DNA of 33,987 nt from Claveliimonas intestinigallinarum (GTDB taxonomy: Bacteria > Bacillota > Clostridia > Lachnospirales > Lachnospiraceae), in contig DXED01000037.1 in assembly GCA_019115145.1 (NCBI GenBank), positions 1 to 33,987 on the forward strand, written 5' to 3'. Each line of letters opens with the position of its first letter. Positions within the stretch are counted from its first letter, which is position 1. Below are positions 8,368 through 15,007 of this stretch, one piece after another. The position numbers and the translations under genes were made by a program. Under the pieces are notes generated by a model, which worked only from the letters and a program-made list of their open reading frames with translations, searched no databases and was not told where the DNA came from.

Positions 8368-8962
8368 TGTTCTCCTCCTCGCCAAATGTCTTTAAGAGCG
8401 CCCGGATATCGTCCCCGGTGAGTACCATGTTGATGGTAGGGTAAATGATCATCCTGGTCCCCTCGTTTAACTCCTCCAGAATGTCCAGAGGCTCTATGAT
8501 CTGATATTTCTTCAGAAGGGCAATGCTGCGCCGTATCTCCGTGGGAGACGGCAGGGATTTCATCACCTGGAACTCCCCGGCTTTGCCGTTCACCGCCCCC
8601 AGCGTTGTCACGATCCTTGTGCTGGACGACACCTGGGCCATCTGCTCGTCGTACAGAATCTTCAGCACAAGGATGTAAATGGTGGCAAGCCGCGGAAGCT
8701 TCTCGCCCATGAGCATGCCGTCCCGGATATAGATCACGCCCAGGTAGATATTTTCCACAAGCTCAATGCCCGCCACCTGGAAGTACGCCTTCAAAAATTC
8801 CATGTGCTGGACACAGATCTTATACTCCCTGCTGTACTGCCATCTCTCGGCCCTCCTGTCGTATTTTCTCTCCAGAATAAAGGTCTGCCTGTACAGAAGC
8901 CGGATCACCTCGGTGATCTGCTCCCTCTCCTCATCGCTTAGCTGCTCTGTGTAATCGATCAT
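8318..8962 (-). CDS. jetB: Wadjet system protein JetB (MukE-like KITE subunit)
   Basis: The 214-residue soluble protein sits between jetA and jetC, the fixed position of JetB in Wadjet operons. JetB is the KITE-type (winged-helix, MukE-like) subunit that binds the kleisin JetA and contacts DNA. The sequence shows helical N-terminal segments ('DEEREQITEVIRLLYRQTF'). The C-terminal part, 'PSPTEIRRSIALLKKYQII' with 'RMIIYPTINMVL', looks like a winged helix with its strand pair. It has no catalytic motif. The ATG at 8962 lies 7 bases after the jetA stop, and an AGGAGG spans the end of jetA. Its subfamily differs from the type I (DUF4194) JetB proteins as far as I can judge. Assignment rests mostly on context plus size. 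Confidence 0.85.
   Translation of the reverse strand: MIDYTEQLSDEEREQITEVIRLLYRQTFILERKYDRRAERWQYSREYKICVQHMEFLKAYFQVAGIELVENIYLGVIYIRDGMLMGEKLPRLATIYILVLKILYDEQMAQVSSSTRIVTTLGAVNGKAGEFQVMKSLPSPTEIRRSIALLKKYQIIEPLDILEELNEGTRMIIYPTINMVLTGDDIRALLKTFGEEENSGDETGVQNTIEDLSE
8374..8379 (-). promoter_or_regulatory. Ribosome binding site that sets the jetC start
   Basis: AGGAGG on the minus strand, six bases before GTG 8367 and inside the jetB coding sequence. It makes the TTG at 8385, which lies upstream of this site, an unlikely start. Confidence 0.75.
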
Positions 8963-8969
8963 ATCCTTC

Positions 8970-10298
8970 TCACACCCTCCTGCGCACGAATGTCAGCTTC
9001 GGATAGCGGTATTTCCCGCTCTCCACCAGGCCGCCTTCCTCGATCACCTGGTACCTGCTGCCGTGCTTTGTACTGTAGTCGTAGGCCAGGATGATCTTCT
9101 CAAAATCCTCGTCATCCTCCACCTTCATATCCGCGAGCCGCATCTGCTCTCCGGTCATGTGCTCCTCAATGAACTCCTCGATCTGCTTCCTCGTATACCT
9201 GGTGTGGATGCGGTTCAGCTTCAGGACGTCCTCCTTTGAGAGCTCCCGGGGCTCCTCCTCCCGCTCAAGCTGGCTGACAAAATCCTTCTTCGGCTTTCTC
9301 CTCTTGTAGAGGGATTTCTCCGACAGGATTTCAAAGAGGGACAGGTTCATCCGCGAGGCAGTCTTACGGATCCTCTCCTCCTCCTTTCCCTCTTTTCCGA
9401 GCTGGTTCAGAAGCTGGATCACAAGCCCCTTTGTGTCCGTCTCCCCGTTCAGGAGATAGTTGAGCCTGGTCACAGTGGCCCGGATGTACTTTGTGTTCTC
9501 CTTGTCCATATTGGCGATACGCCGCTCAATGTCGTCAAAGCTCCTCTCGATCCGGTCCAGGATGTCCAGCCCCTCCTCGCCGATGCGGTCATAGATCGTC
9601 TCGTCCTCCCGCATTTTCTCCAGGCACTCTTTGATATCCATTTTGTAAATGTAAAAGTTGTCGCTTGTCTTTAAAATGTGGTATTTCTTCCGGACAACCT
9701 CCTCCACATACCCCTCCAGGTGCTCGGCCAGGAGCTGGCCGTACTCCTTCTGCTCCAGCAGCCGCCCGTAAAACCGGTCCATATTGTGGAGCATATCCTG
9801 CAGGGCCTTATTAAGCTTCCTCGTGTTCACCAGGGCGGAGCGGAGCATGGCGCTGTTCAGCCTGGGATTGTTCTGGAAGGAGTACAAAGTGGCGTACACG
9901 TTCTGGATGTACAGCTCCGTGTCCTCCATCCCCTCTCTGGTCAGCCGGTCAAAGGCCTCTATGAAAATGGCCGCATAGTCGGGGATGACAATATTGGTCA
10001 CAAGGGTATTAAAATCCTCGATCTTTTTCAGCCACTGAGTCTTAAGGAGCCAGTTCAGGATCCTGGATGCCGGCGTCTCCAGCATGTCCAGCTCGTCCTC
10101 CGACTCTTCCGCCTCCAGGGTGATCTTCTTCTGGGTATAGAAATTCCCTAGGATCTCCAGGCACACCTCCCGGCTCAGGAAGTAATTGTTGTACTCGTAT
10201 TCCTCGTTGATCTGAAGCAGCGCTTCTATGTATATATCCCGGTTTCTGGAGCGGAACAGGCTCCAGAAGGAGTCCGGGATTTCGTATAGGTATTTCAT
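8970..10298 (-). CDS. jetA: Wadjet system protein JetA (MukF-like kleisin)
   Basis: This is the first gene of the jetABCD operon (442 residues). JetA is the kleisin that bridges the two JetC heads and carries JetB. The sequence opens with 'MKYLYEIPDSFWSLFRSRNRDIY', followed by winged-helix-like and long helical segments. A charged C-terminal region includes 'EREEEPRELSKEDVLKLNRIHTR' near residues 350-370 and strand-rich 'GSRYQVIEEGGL... YPKLTFVRRR' at the end. It does not resemble type I (DUF3375) JetA, so the locus is probably another Wadjet type; the exact type was not settled here. The ATG at 10298 is chosen for AGGAG six bases upstream; an in-frame ATG at 10340 lies on the promoter. Downstream genes follow with very short gaps or overlaps. 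Confidence 0.88.
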   Translation of the reverse strand: MKYLYEIPDSFWSLFRSRNRDIYIEALLQINEEYEYNNYFLSREVCLEILGNFYTQKKITLEAEESEDELDMLETPASRILNWLLKTQWLKKIEDFNTLVTNIVIPDYAAIFIEAFDRLTREGMEDTELYIQNVYATLYSFQNNPRLNSAMLRSALVNTRKLNKALQDMLHNMDRFYGRLLEQKEYGQLLAEHLEGYVEEVVRKKYHILKTSDNFYIYKMDIKECLEKMREDETIYDRIGEEGLDILDRIERSFDDIERRIANMDKENTKYIRATVTRLNYLLNGETDTKGLVIQLLNQLGKEGKEEERIRKTASRMNLSLFEILSEKSLYKRRKPKKDFVSQLEREEEPRELSKEDVLKLNRIHTRYTRKQIEEFIEEHMTGEQMRLADMKVEDDEDFEKIILAYDYSTKHGSRYQVIEEGGLVESGKYRYPKLTFVRRRV

Positions 10299-10338
10299 AT
10301 GCTTCTCCTGTCTTTTCATATGGGACAAATGCACAACC

Positions 10339-10367
10339 ATTATACCACATCTCCCAAACCCGTGAAA
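10339..10367 (-). promoter_or_regulatory. Promoter of the jetABCD operon
   Basis: A perfect -10 TATAAT (complement of 10339-10344) is preceded by TGG, which forms an extended -10. The best -35 at 17 bases, TTTCAC (10362-10367), is poor. This suggests a modest or activator-dependent promoter that relies on the extended -10. Transcription would start about 35 bases before the jetA ATG. Confidence 0.65.
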
Positions 10368-10406
10368 ACCGCTTTTCCCGGGCGAATTTTCCCCGTCTGC
10401 CCCTCA

Positions 10407-10418
10407 TATCTATAGATA
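10407..10418. promoter_or_regulatory. 12-bp perfect palindrome between jetA and the DUF885 gene
   Basis: TATCTATAGATA is a perfect palindrome in the 150-base divergent region, 30 bases before the DUF885 lipoprotein ATG and 63 bases beyond the jet -10. It could be an operator or part of the -10 region of the rightward gene; no regulator is identified. Confidence 0.3.
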
Positions 10419-10447
10419 AAATACTCTGTTCATTCCAGGAGGCGTCC

Positions 10448-12193
10448 ATGCGCAAAAAATGTACTTCCCTCATGCTTCTCATCTGTCTGCTGCTTCCCTG
10501 TCTGACCTCCTGCAGCCTGTTCCCCGGTCCTGACGAAAATGACCTCTTCCGCCAGTTCACCCTGGAGCTGTTCCGGCAGGAGGTGGCAGCCGACACCATC
10601 ACACTCCACTATACGGTAAAGGAGCCGGAAAGCTACGGCATCCAGGACACGCCTGTGACCCTGGGATCCTTTGGCGCCGACACAGCCGCCTCCGCCGCAT
10701 CCCTTGAGAACTGCCTGGCCCTCCTGGAGGATTTCCGGTACAAAAAGCTCTCCCCGGAAAACCAGCTCACCTTCGATGTGCTGAAGTCCTGGCTGGAGAC
10801 AGCCCTCCAGGGCTCTCCCTACGCCCTCTACGAGGAGCCCTTAAGTCCCCTCACCGGCGTCCAGGCCCAGCTCCCTATCCTCCTGTGCGAGTTCTCCTTT
10901 GACACCCCGGAGGACGTAGACACCTACCTGTCTCTCCTGGAGGAGGTTCCCGCCTACTTTGACTCCCTCATCTCCTTTGAGCAGGCAAAGTCAAGGGCCG
11001 GGCTTTTCATGTCCTCAAGGAACGCCCAGGATGTACTGGACGAATGCGCCGCCTTCACCGCCCTGGGAGACAGCCACTACCTTTTCTCCTCCTTCCAGTC
11101 CAGGCTGGAAAAGCTGACAGAGCTCACCGACAGCCAGAAAGAGGCCTGCATCCTGCAGCACCGGGATCTGGTGTATGACTGCCTGTTCCCCGCCTACAAC
11201 CGTCTGACGGCCGCCGTGTCCGCCCTGAAGGACACAGGCACAAACGAGTGCGGCCTGTGCTATTACCCGGATGGGAAAAAATACTATGAGTACATCGTGA
11301 AGCGGGACACCGGCTCCGCCCGCACAGTCCCCCAGCTCCAGAACCTGACCAGAGAGCAAATGATGGAGGATCTGTCCGCCATGCAGTCCGTAGCTCCCCT
11401 GTCCCAAGGGGAGGGAGAAGCGCCGGAGGAGACGAAGGCCGCCTCCATTTTCACCCTGGATGACTCTAACCCGGAAGCCATCCTGGCAGATCTGAGGGAG
11501 AAGACTGCCTCCTCCTTCCCCTCCCTGCCGGAGGTCACCGCAGAGATCAAATTCGTGCAGGAGGAGATGGCGGAGTACGTAAGCCCCGCCTTCTACATGG
11601 TGCCCGCGGTGGACAACGCAGAGGAAAATGTGATCTACATCAACCAGGGACACCTCCCCGACGACCTGACACTCTTCACCACCCTGGCCCACGAGGGCTA
11701 TCCGGGGCATCTCTACCAGAACGTGTACTACGCCTCCACGGATCCTGACCCTGTCCGCAGTCTCCTCTCCTTCGGGGGCTACACAGAGGGCTGGGCCACC
11801 TATGTGGAAATGCTCTCCTACTACTTCACCGGCATGGATGAGGACAGAGCTCTCCTGGAGCAGCGGAACGCCTCTGTCATCTTAGGTCTCTACGCCCTGG
11901 CCGACATGGGCATCCACTACGACGGCTGGTCTCTTACCGAGACGGTGGCCTTCTTCCGCAGCTTCGGCATCACGGACACAGAGACCATACGGGACATCTA
12001 CGACCTTATCCTCGGAGACCCGGGCAATTATCTGAAATACTATATCGGGTATGTGGAATTTCTGGAGCTGAAAAAGACGGCCGTCAGAGAATGGGGAGAG
12101 GACTTCTCCCAGAAACGGTTTCACAAGGCCGTGCTGGACACCGGGCCCGCGCCCTTTGAGATCGTGGAGAGGGCGGTGCGGGAAGCGAGGTAG
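10448..12193 (+). CDS. DUF885 family lipoprotein, probable metallopeptidase
   Basis: The 581-residue protein is exported: it starts with a Lys/Arg-rich stretch, a hydrophobic segment and the lipobox L-T-S-C22, so it should be lipid-anchored outside the membrane. The rest matches the DUF885 family. Its hallmark 'HEGYPGH' is at residues 415-421, with a downstream Glu447 in 'EGWATYVEML'. These look like the metal ligands and catalytic Glu of a gluzincin-type peptidase, though the spacing is HE-x4-H and not the classic HExxH. The C-terminal 'DPGNYLKYYIGYVEF' is also typical. The peptidase role is generally presumed for the family; the substrate is unknown. The ATG has AGGAGG five bases upstream. 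It is divergent from the jet operon and convergent with the HipA-like kinase gene, with 29 bases between them and no terminator seen. Confidence 0.88.
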   Translation: MRKKCTSLMLLICLLLPCLTSCSLFPGPDENDLFRQFTLELFRQEVAADTITLHYTVKEPESYGIQDTPVTLGSFGADTAASAASLENCLALLEDFRYKKLSPENQLTFDVLKSWLETALQGSPYALYEEPLSPLTGVQAQLPILLCEFSFDTPEDVDTYLSLLEEVPAYFDSLISFEQAKSRAGLFMSSRNAQDVLDECAAFTALGDSHYLFSSFQSRLEKLTELTDSQKEACILQHRDLVYDCLFPAYNRLTAAVSALKDTGTNECGLCYYPDGKKYYEYIVKRDTGSARTVPQLQNLTREQMMEDLSAMQSVAPLSQGEGEAPEETKAASIFTLDDSNPEAILADLREKTASSFPSLPEVTAEIKFVQEEMAEYVSPAFYMVPAVDNAEENVIYINQGHLPDDLTLFTTLAHEGYPGHLYQNVYYASTDPDPVRSLLSFGGYTEGWATYVEMLSYYFTGMDEDRALLEQRNASVILGLYALADMGIHYDGWSLTETVAFFRSFGITDTETIRDIYDLILGDPGNYLKYYIGYVEFLELKKTAVREWGEDFSQKRFHKAVLDTGPAPFEIVERAVREAR

Positions 12194-12222
12194 GGACGGA
12201 TCGTCTTTGCAGTGGAGAAGCT

Positions 12223-13041
12223 TTACTGGAACAGATACCTGTATTTCCACATCTGCCATCGCAGGATCTGTTCCACCCGCTCCAGCACATCCTCAGAGTA
12301 GCAGGATCTGCACTCCTCCAGTACTTCTATTGCCTCTTTTACAGAAAACCGGAAATGCACCTGCTGGCCATACATTTCTTCCGCAGCATCCATCTGTTCA
12401 TCAAAGCTTCTTGAAAACGGCTTTGCCTCGATTTTCTCCATACATTTTTCCAAGGCTTCCCCCAGGGGAAAGACCGTCATTGTGTCCGCAAGCAGCGCCA
12501 GGCCATGATCAAAATACGGGCAGTGCCGAAACCGTCTGGTCTCCGGCTGATAGATCACCCCAATGTTATTGGTATGCCTGTCCTCATTCAGGAAAAAGGC
12601 GTCTATCTCCAGCATAGCCGTAAGATATTTCCCAAAATCTGTCAATCCCGTAATCTCTGTGATCACATTCACCAGATAGCAGATGCGATCCTTCACATCC
12701 GCCATGTGAGCCATGGTCCTTGCCGCGCTTTTCCCTGTGTACAGACGGATCAGCTTTTCCACTGTGAGAAGAGACTCACCCTCCATTAAAAAGCTCCTGC
12801 TTCTGCACCCTGTATACACATGTGATCTATATTCCATTTCCACCGGTTCATAGAGAACCGTTTCCAAAATCCCTGAGCGGGACAGAAGAGAGGATACAAC
12901 TGTCTCCGCCAGCCCCTCGTATCCCATGCAGTCCGCTTTATACCAGTAGCTTCCACCCCTTGCCTTCAGCTGGTTTCCCTTTGACGAGTGCCCCCTCAGA
13001 TCATCCCGGTTCAGAATATCCAGCTTTATCCTTCCTGACAT
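12223..13041 (-). CDS. HipA-like (HipT-type) serine/threonine kinase
   Basis: This 272-residue protein resembles the C-terminal kinase core of HipA and lacks the usual N-terminal subdomain. 'SSKGNQLK' (residues 19-26) matches the Ser-containing glycine loop 'S-x-A-G-A-Q-x-K' of HipA/HipT, where autophosphorylation occurs. Lys35 in 'YWYKAD' fits the ATP-binding lysine. 'NEDRHTNN' (152-159) is the catalytic loop with Asp154, His156 and Asn159. 'FDHG' with Asp178 is the Mg2+ ligand. HipA and HipT phosphorylate aminoacyl-tRNA synthetases and arrest growth; the target here is unknown. The ATG at 13041 has GGAGG seven bases upstream. It overlaps the end of the helix-turn-helix gene by 16 bases, so the two are almost surely translated together. 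The fold is confident; toxin function is inferred. Confidence 0.82.
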   Translation of the reverse strand: MSGRIKLDILNRDDLRGHSSKGNQLKARGGSYWYKADCMGYEGLAETVVSSLLSRSGILETVLYEPVEMEYRSHVYTGCRSRSFLMEGESLLTVEKLIRLYTGKSAARTMAHMADVKDRICYLVNVITEITGLTDFGKYLTAMLEIDAFFLNEDRHTNNIGVIYQPETRRFRHCPYFDHGLALLADTMTVFPLGEALEKCMEKIEAKPFSRSFDEQMDAAEEMYGQQVHFRFSVKEAIEVLEECRSCYSEDVLERVEQILRWQMWKYRYLFQ

Positions 13042-13664
13042 AGCGCGCCCTCCCGGTAATGTATTCTGATCCACTGATCGTCTTCAGCCATTCTCCCCTC
13101 TGTCTCTTCTATGATCAGCATGGGGTCGTAAAAGTCCACCCCCATATCTCTCAGAAGCTCCTTTAAATGAAACCTTGTCCTGGGAACACATCTGTCCTCC
13201 AGAAACTCCCTGAATTCCTCCCAGCCAGGCGTTTTATTGACCCCAAAGGCTGTCAGAGGAAGCTGGTCCGTATGGTTTTCCACATAGATTGTCTGATTTT
13301 TCCAATCCACATCGATGACCGTACACACTCTGTCTTTGTACATATATTCCAGCTGCATCTGAACAGAGGGATGACTCTCCCACCGCCTGAGCTCTCCAAC
13401 ATACCGGTAGACCGTAGGCCGGCTGACAGACATCTCCCTTGCAATTCCCGCGACAGATACGCCCTTCCGGTACATTCTGCGTATCGCATCGGCCTTCTCC
13501 TCTTCCAGCCCTTTTCTCCCGGCTCCCCTGGGATTTACCGGCCTGGCTCCACGCATCAGCTCATCGTACTTCTTTGCCTTTTCCATAATTTTCTTCCATT
13601 GCTCCGGATCATCCGTCCCGAAGATTTCCAGGCACTGCCAAAGAAGCCTTTGCTCCTTCTCCAT
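13026..13664 (-). CDS. Helix-turn-helix protein with C-terminal HipS-like domain, partner of the HipA-like kinase
   Basis: The 212-residue protein has a resolvase-type helix-turn-helix at about residues 55-92 ('EEKADAIRRMYRKGVSVAGIA', then 'REMSVSRPTVYRYVGEL'), preceded by a basic 'NPRGAGRKG' stretch. The C-terminal half (112-203) begins with strands ('VCTVIDVDWKNQTIYVEN'), followed by 'FREFLEDRCVPRTR' and 'LKELLRDMGVDFYDP', and ends 'RMAEDDQWIRI'. This order resembles the first N-terminal subdomain of HipA, the part that is a separate protein (HipS) in HipBST systems. It may therefore be a fused DNA-binding antitoxin and HipS. That is my inference from pattern, not a known assignment. It is the promoter-proximal gene of a two-gene operon, with GGAGGG before the ATG. 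Confidence 0.7.
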   Translation of the reverse strand: MEKEQRLLWQCLEIFGTDDPEQWKKIMEKAKKYDELMRGARPVNPRGAGRKGLEEEKADAIRRMYRKGVSVAGIAREMSVSRPTVYRYVGELRRWESHPSVQMQLEYMYKDRVCTVIDVDWKNQTIYVENHTDQLPLTAFGVNKTPGWEEFREFLEDRCVPRTRFHLKELLRDMGVDFYDPMLIIEETEGRMAEDDQWIRIHYREGALCQEG

Positions 13665-13687
13665 ACCGCTCCCTCCCTTCTATCTTC

Positions 13688-13716
13688 AGAATATCATAAG
13701 ATTACAAGAGTGTAAA
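13688..13716 (-). promoter_or_regulatory. Promoter of the HTH / HipA-like kinase operon with internal inverted repeat
   Basis: TTTACA (complement of 13711-13716) and TATTCT (complement of 13688-13693) are 17 bases apart. TTACA-AGAG-TGTAA (13702-13715) is an inverted repeat that covers the -35 and the spacer. That is where a self-repressing helix-turn-helix protein would be expected to bind. Confidence 0.6.
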
Positions 13717-13804
13717 TAAATTAATTTTTTTACTTTTATTTTCTCCTGGTTTCTCCTTCCGTATATAGATATTTCCCCACAAATATGCTATGTTATTCTA
13801 AGCA

Positions 13805-13857
13805 GGGCTCCTCACCGGAGCCCGGAAATCCACACAGAAAAACGCCGGCTGACCGGC
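13805..13857 (+). promoter_or_regulatory. Two hairpins in the leader of the HAD phosphatase gene
   Basis: GGGCTCC/GGAGCCC (13805-13811 and 13817-13823) is a perfect 7-bp stem. GCCGG/CCGGC (13844-13848 and 13853-13857) is followed by only three T and preceded by a short A run. The second resembles a weak attenuator. No known riboswitch is recognised. Confidence 0.3.
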
Positions 13858-13881
13858 TTTCACAGAAAGGACGAAAGATTC

Positions 13882-14349
13882 ATGAAAATAGAAATTCCCG
13901 GCTATCCCTCACTGGACCTGAAATATCTTCTTCTGGACTATAACGGCACCATCGCCCTGGACGGCATCATCTCGGAGGCGGTGGCAAACAAGATCCGCCA
14001 GCTCTCTGACCTGTTCCACATCTATGTGCTGACGGCTGACACAAACGGCACAGCCCGTCAGATGTGCGAGGGTCTGCCGGTGGACATCCTGACCTTCCCA
14101 AATGATGCCGCCATGCAGGAAAAGCAGAACATCCTCTACTCTCTTGGCAAGGAGAACTGCGCCGCCATCGGCAATGGCCGAAACGACCTTCTCATGTGCC
14201 GGGAGGCCGCCTTCTCTGTGTCCGTGCTGGGTCAGGAGGGCATGTACGGAAGGCTCATGACAGCCACAGACCTGTGCGTCCCCTCCATTCTGGACGCCAT
14301 GGAGCTCTTCCTGAAGCCCCACCGCATTATTGCGTCGCTGCGGGGATGA
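13882..14349 (+). CDS. Small HAD superfamily hydrolase (soluble P-type-ATPase-like)
   Basis: The 155-residue cytoplasmic protein is a minimal HAD phosphatase. Motif I is 'LLDYNGTIALDG' with nucleophile Asp19. Here Asn replaces the usual second Asp, as is typical of the soluble 'P-type ATPase-like' HAD group. 'VLTADTNGTA' supplies the motif II Thr, 'AAMQEKQNIL' the Lys, and 'AIGNGRNDLLM' the acidic motif IV. There is no membrane segment or cap domain. The substrate is unknown. The ATG at 13882 has a weak AAAGGACGAAAG site upstream. The stop is one base from the stop of convergent spmB, with no terminator between, so the two transcripts must overlap at their 3' ends. Confidence 0.85.
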   Translation: MKIEIPGYPSLDLKYLLLDYNGTIALDGIISEAVANKIRQLSDLFHIYVLTADTNGTARQMCEGLPVDILTFPNDAAMQEKQNILYSLGKENCAAIGNGRNDLLMCREAAFSVSVLGQEGMYGRLMTATDLCVPSILDAMELFLKPHRIIASLRG

Positions 14350-14350
14350 T

Positions 14351-14881
14351 CTACCTCGCCATCCCCGCGGCCAGCACCACGCTGGCGGCCAGCCCGGCAA
14401 ATGTGGCGATGAGGGCCCCGGCCAGGGTAAACCTCGTCCTCGTCACCTTTGCCGTCATAAAATATACACTCATGGTATAGAAGATCGTCTCCGTGCAGGA
14501 CATGCTGATAGAGGCTACAAGGCCTATGTATGTATCCGTACCAAATTCCTTGAAAATATCCAGTAGAAGCCCGGTGGCTGCTGAGGAGGAAAACATTTTC
14601 ACAACAGTGAGAGGCACCAGCTCTCCCGGAAATCCGATCTGGTCTGTCAGCCGACCGATCTGGGAGGCCATCATATCCAGAAATCCAGACGCTCTCAAAA
14701 TCCCCACCGCGATCATCAGCGCCACCATAGTTGGCATGATCTTCACCACAATATGAAATCCGCTGTTTGCCCCCTCGATAAACGCATCGTACACCTGCAC
14801 CCTTCTGGACACCCCAAAGCAGACGACCCCCAGTATCACCACAGGGATGATCATGTTCGAGATGATCATAAACAGTTCCAT
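14351..14881 (-). CDS. spmB: Spore maturation protein B
   Basis: The 176-residue integral membrane protein has several hydrophobic helices and the SpmB/nucleoside-recognition pattern: 'FIEGANSGFHIVVKIMPTMVALMIAVG', 'VKMFSSSAATGLL', and 'IGLVASISMSCTETIFYTMSVYF'. In Bacillus subtilis SpmA and SpmB act in the mother cell in spore core dehydration and heat resistance. The ATG at 14881 has GAGGGA upstream. The usual partner spmA is not adjacent: it lies at 16411-17028 on the same strand with a MATE gene inserted in the opposite direction. spmB must therefore have its own promoter in the 126-base region before it; no housekeeping promoter is obvious there, which fits sporulation-sigma control. Confidence 0.93.
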   Translation of the reverse strand: MELFMIISNMIIPVVILGVVCFGVSRRVQVYDAFIEGANSGFHIVVKIMPTMVALMIAVGILRASGFLDMMASQIGRLTDQIGFPGELVPLTVVKMFSSSAATGLLLDIFKEFGTDTYIGLVASISMSCTETIFYTMSVYFMTAKVTRTRFTLAGALIATFAGLAASVVLAAGMAR

Positions 14882-14943
14882 CGCTATCCCTCTTTTCGCT
14901 GATCACATCTGAAATACACCTCTCTTATGTATATGAAGAAATC

Positions 14944-14972
14944 TTGAAAACCATTTCAAAAACGTCTATACT
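14944..14972 (+). promoter_or_regulatory. Promoter and candidate operator of the MATE transporter gene
   Basis: TTGAAA (14944-14949) and TATACT (14967-14972) are exactly 17 bases apart. The -35 is one arm of a perfect inverted repeat, TTGAAA-ACCA-TTTCAA (14944-14959), well placed for a repressor dimer that would block RNA polymerase. Confidence 0.8.
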
Positions 14973-15007
14973 ATTTACAGAAATTTTACGTAGCAGAAGG
15001 TGATCTC

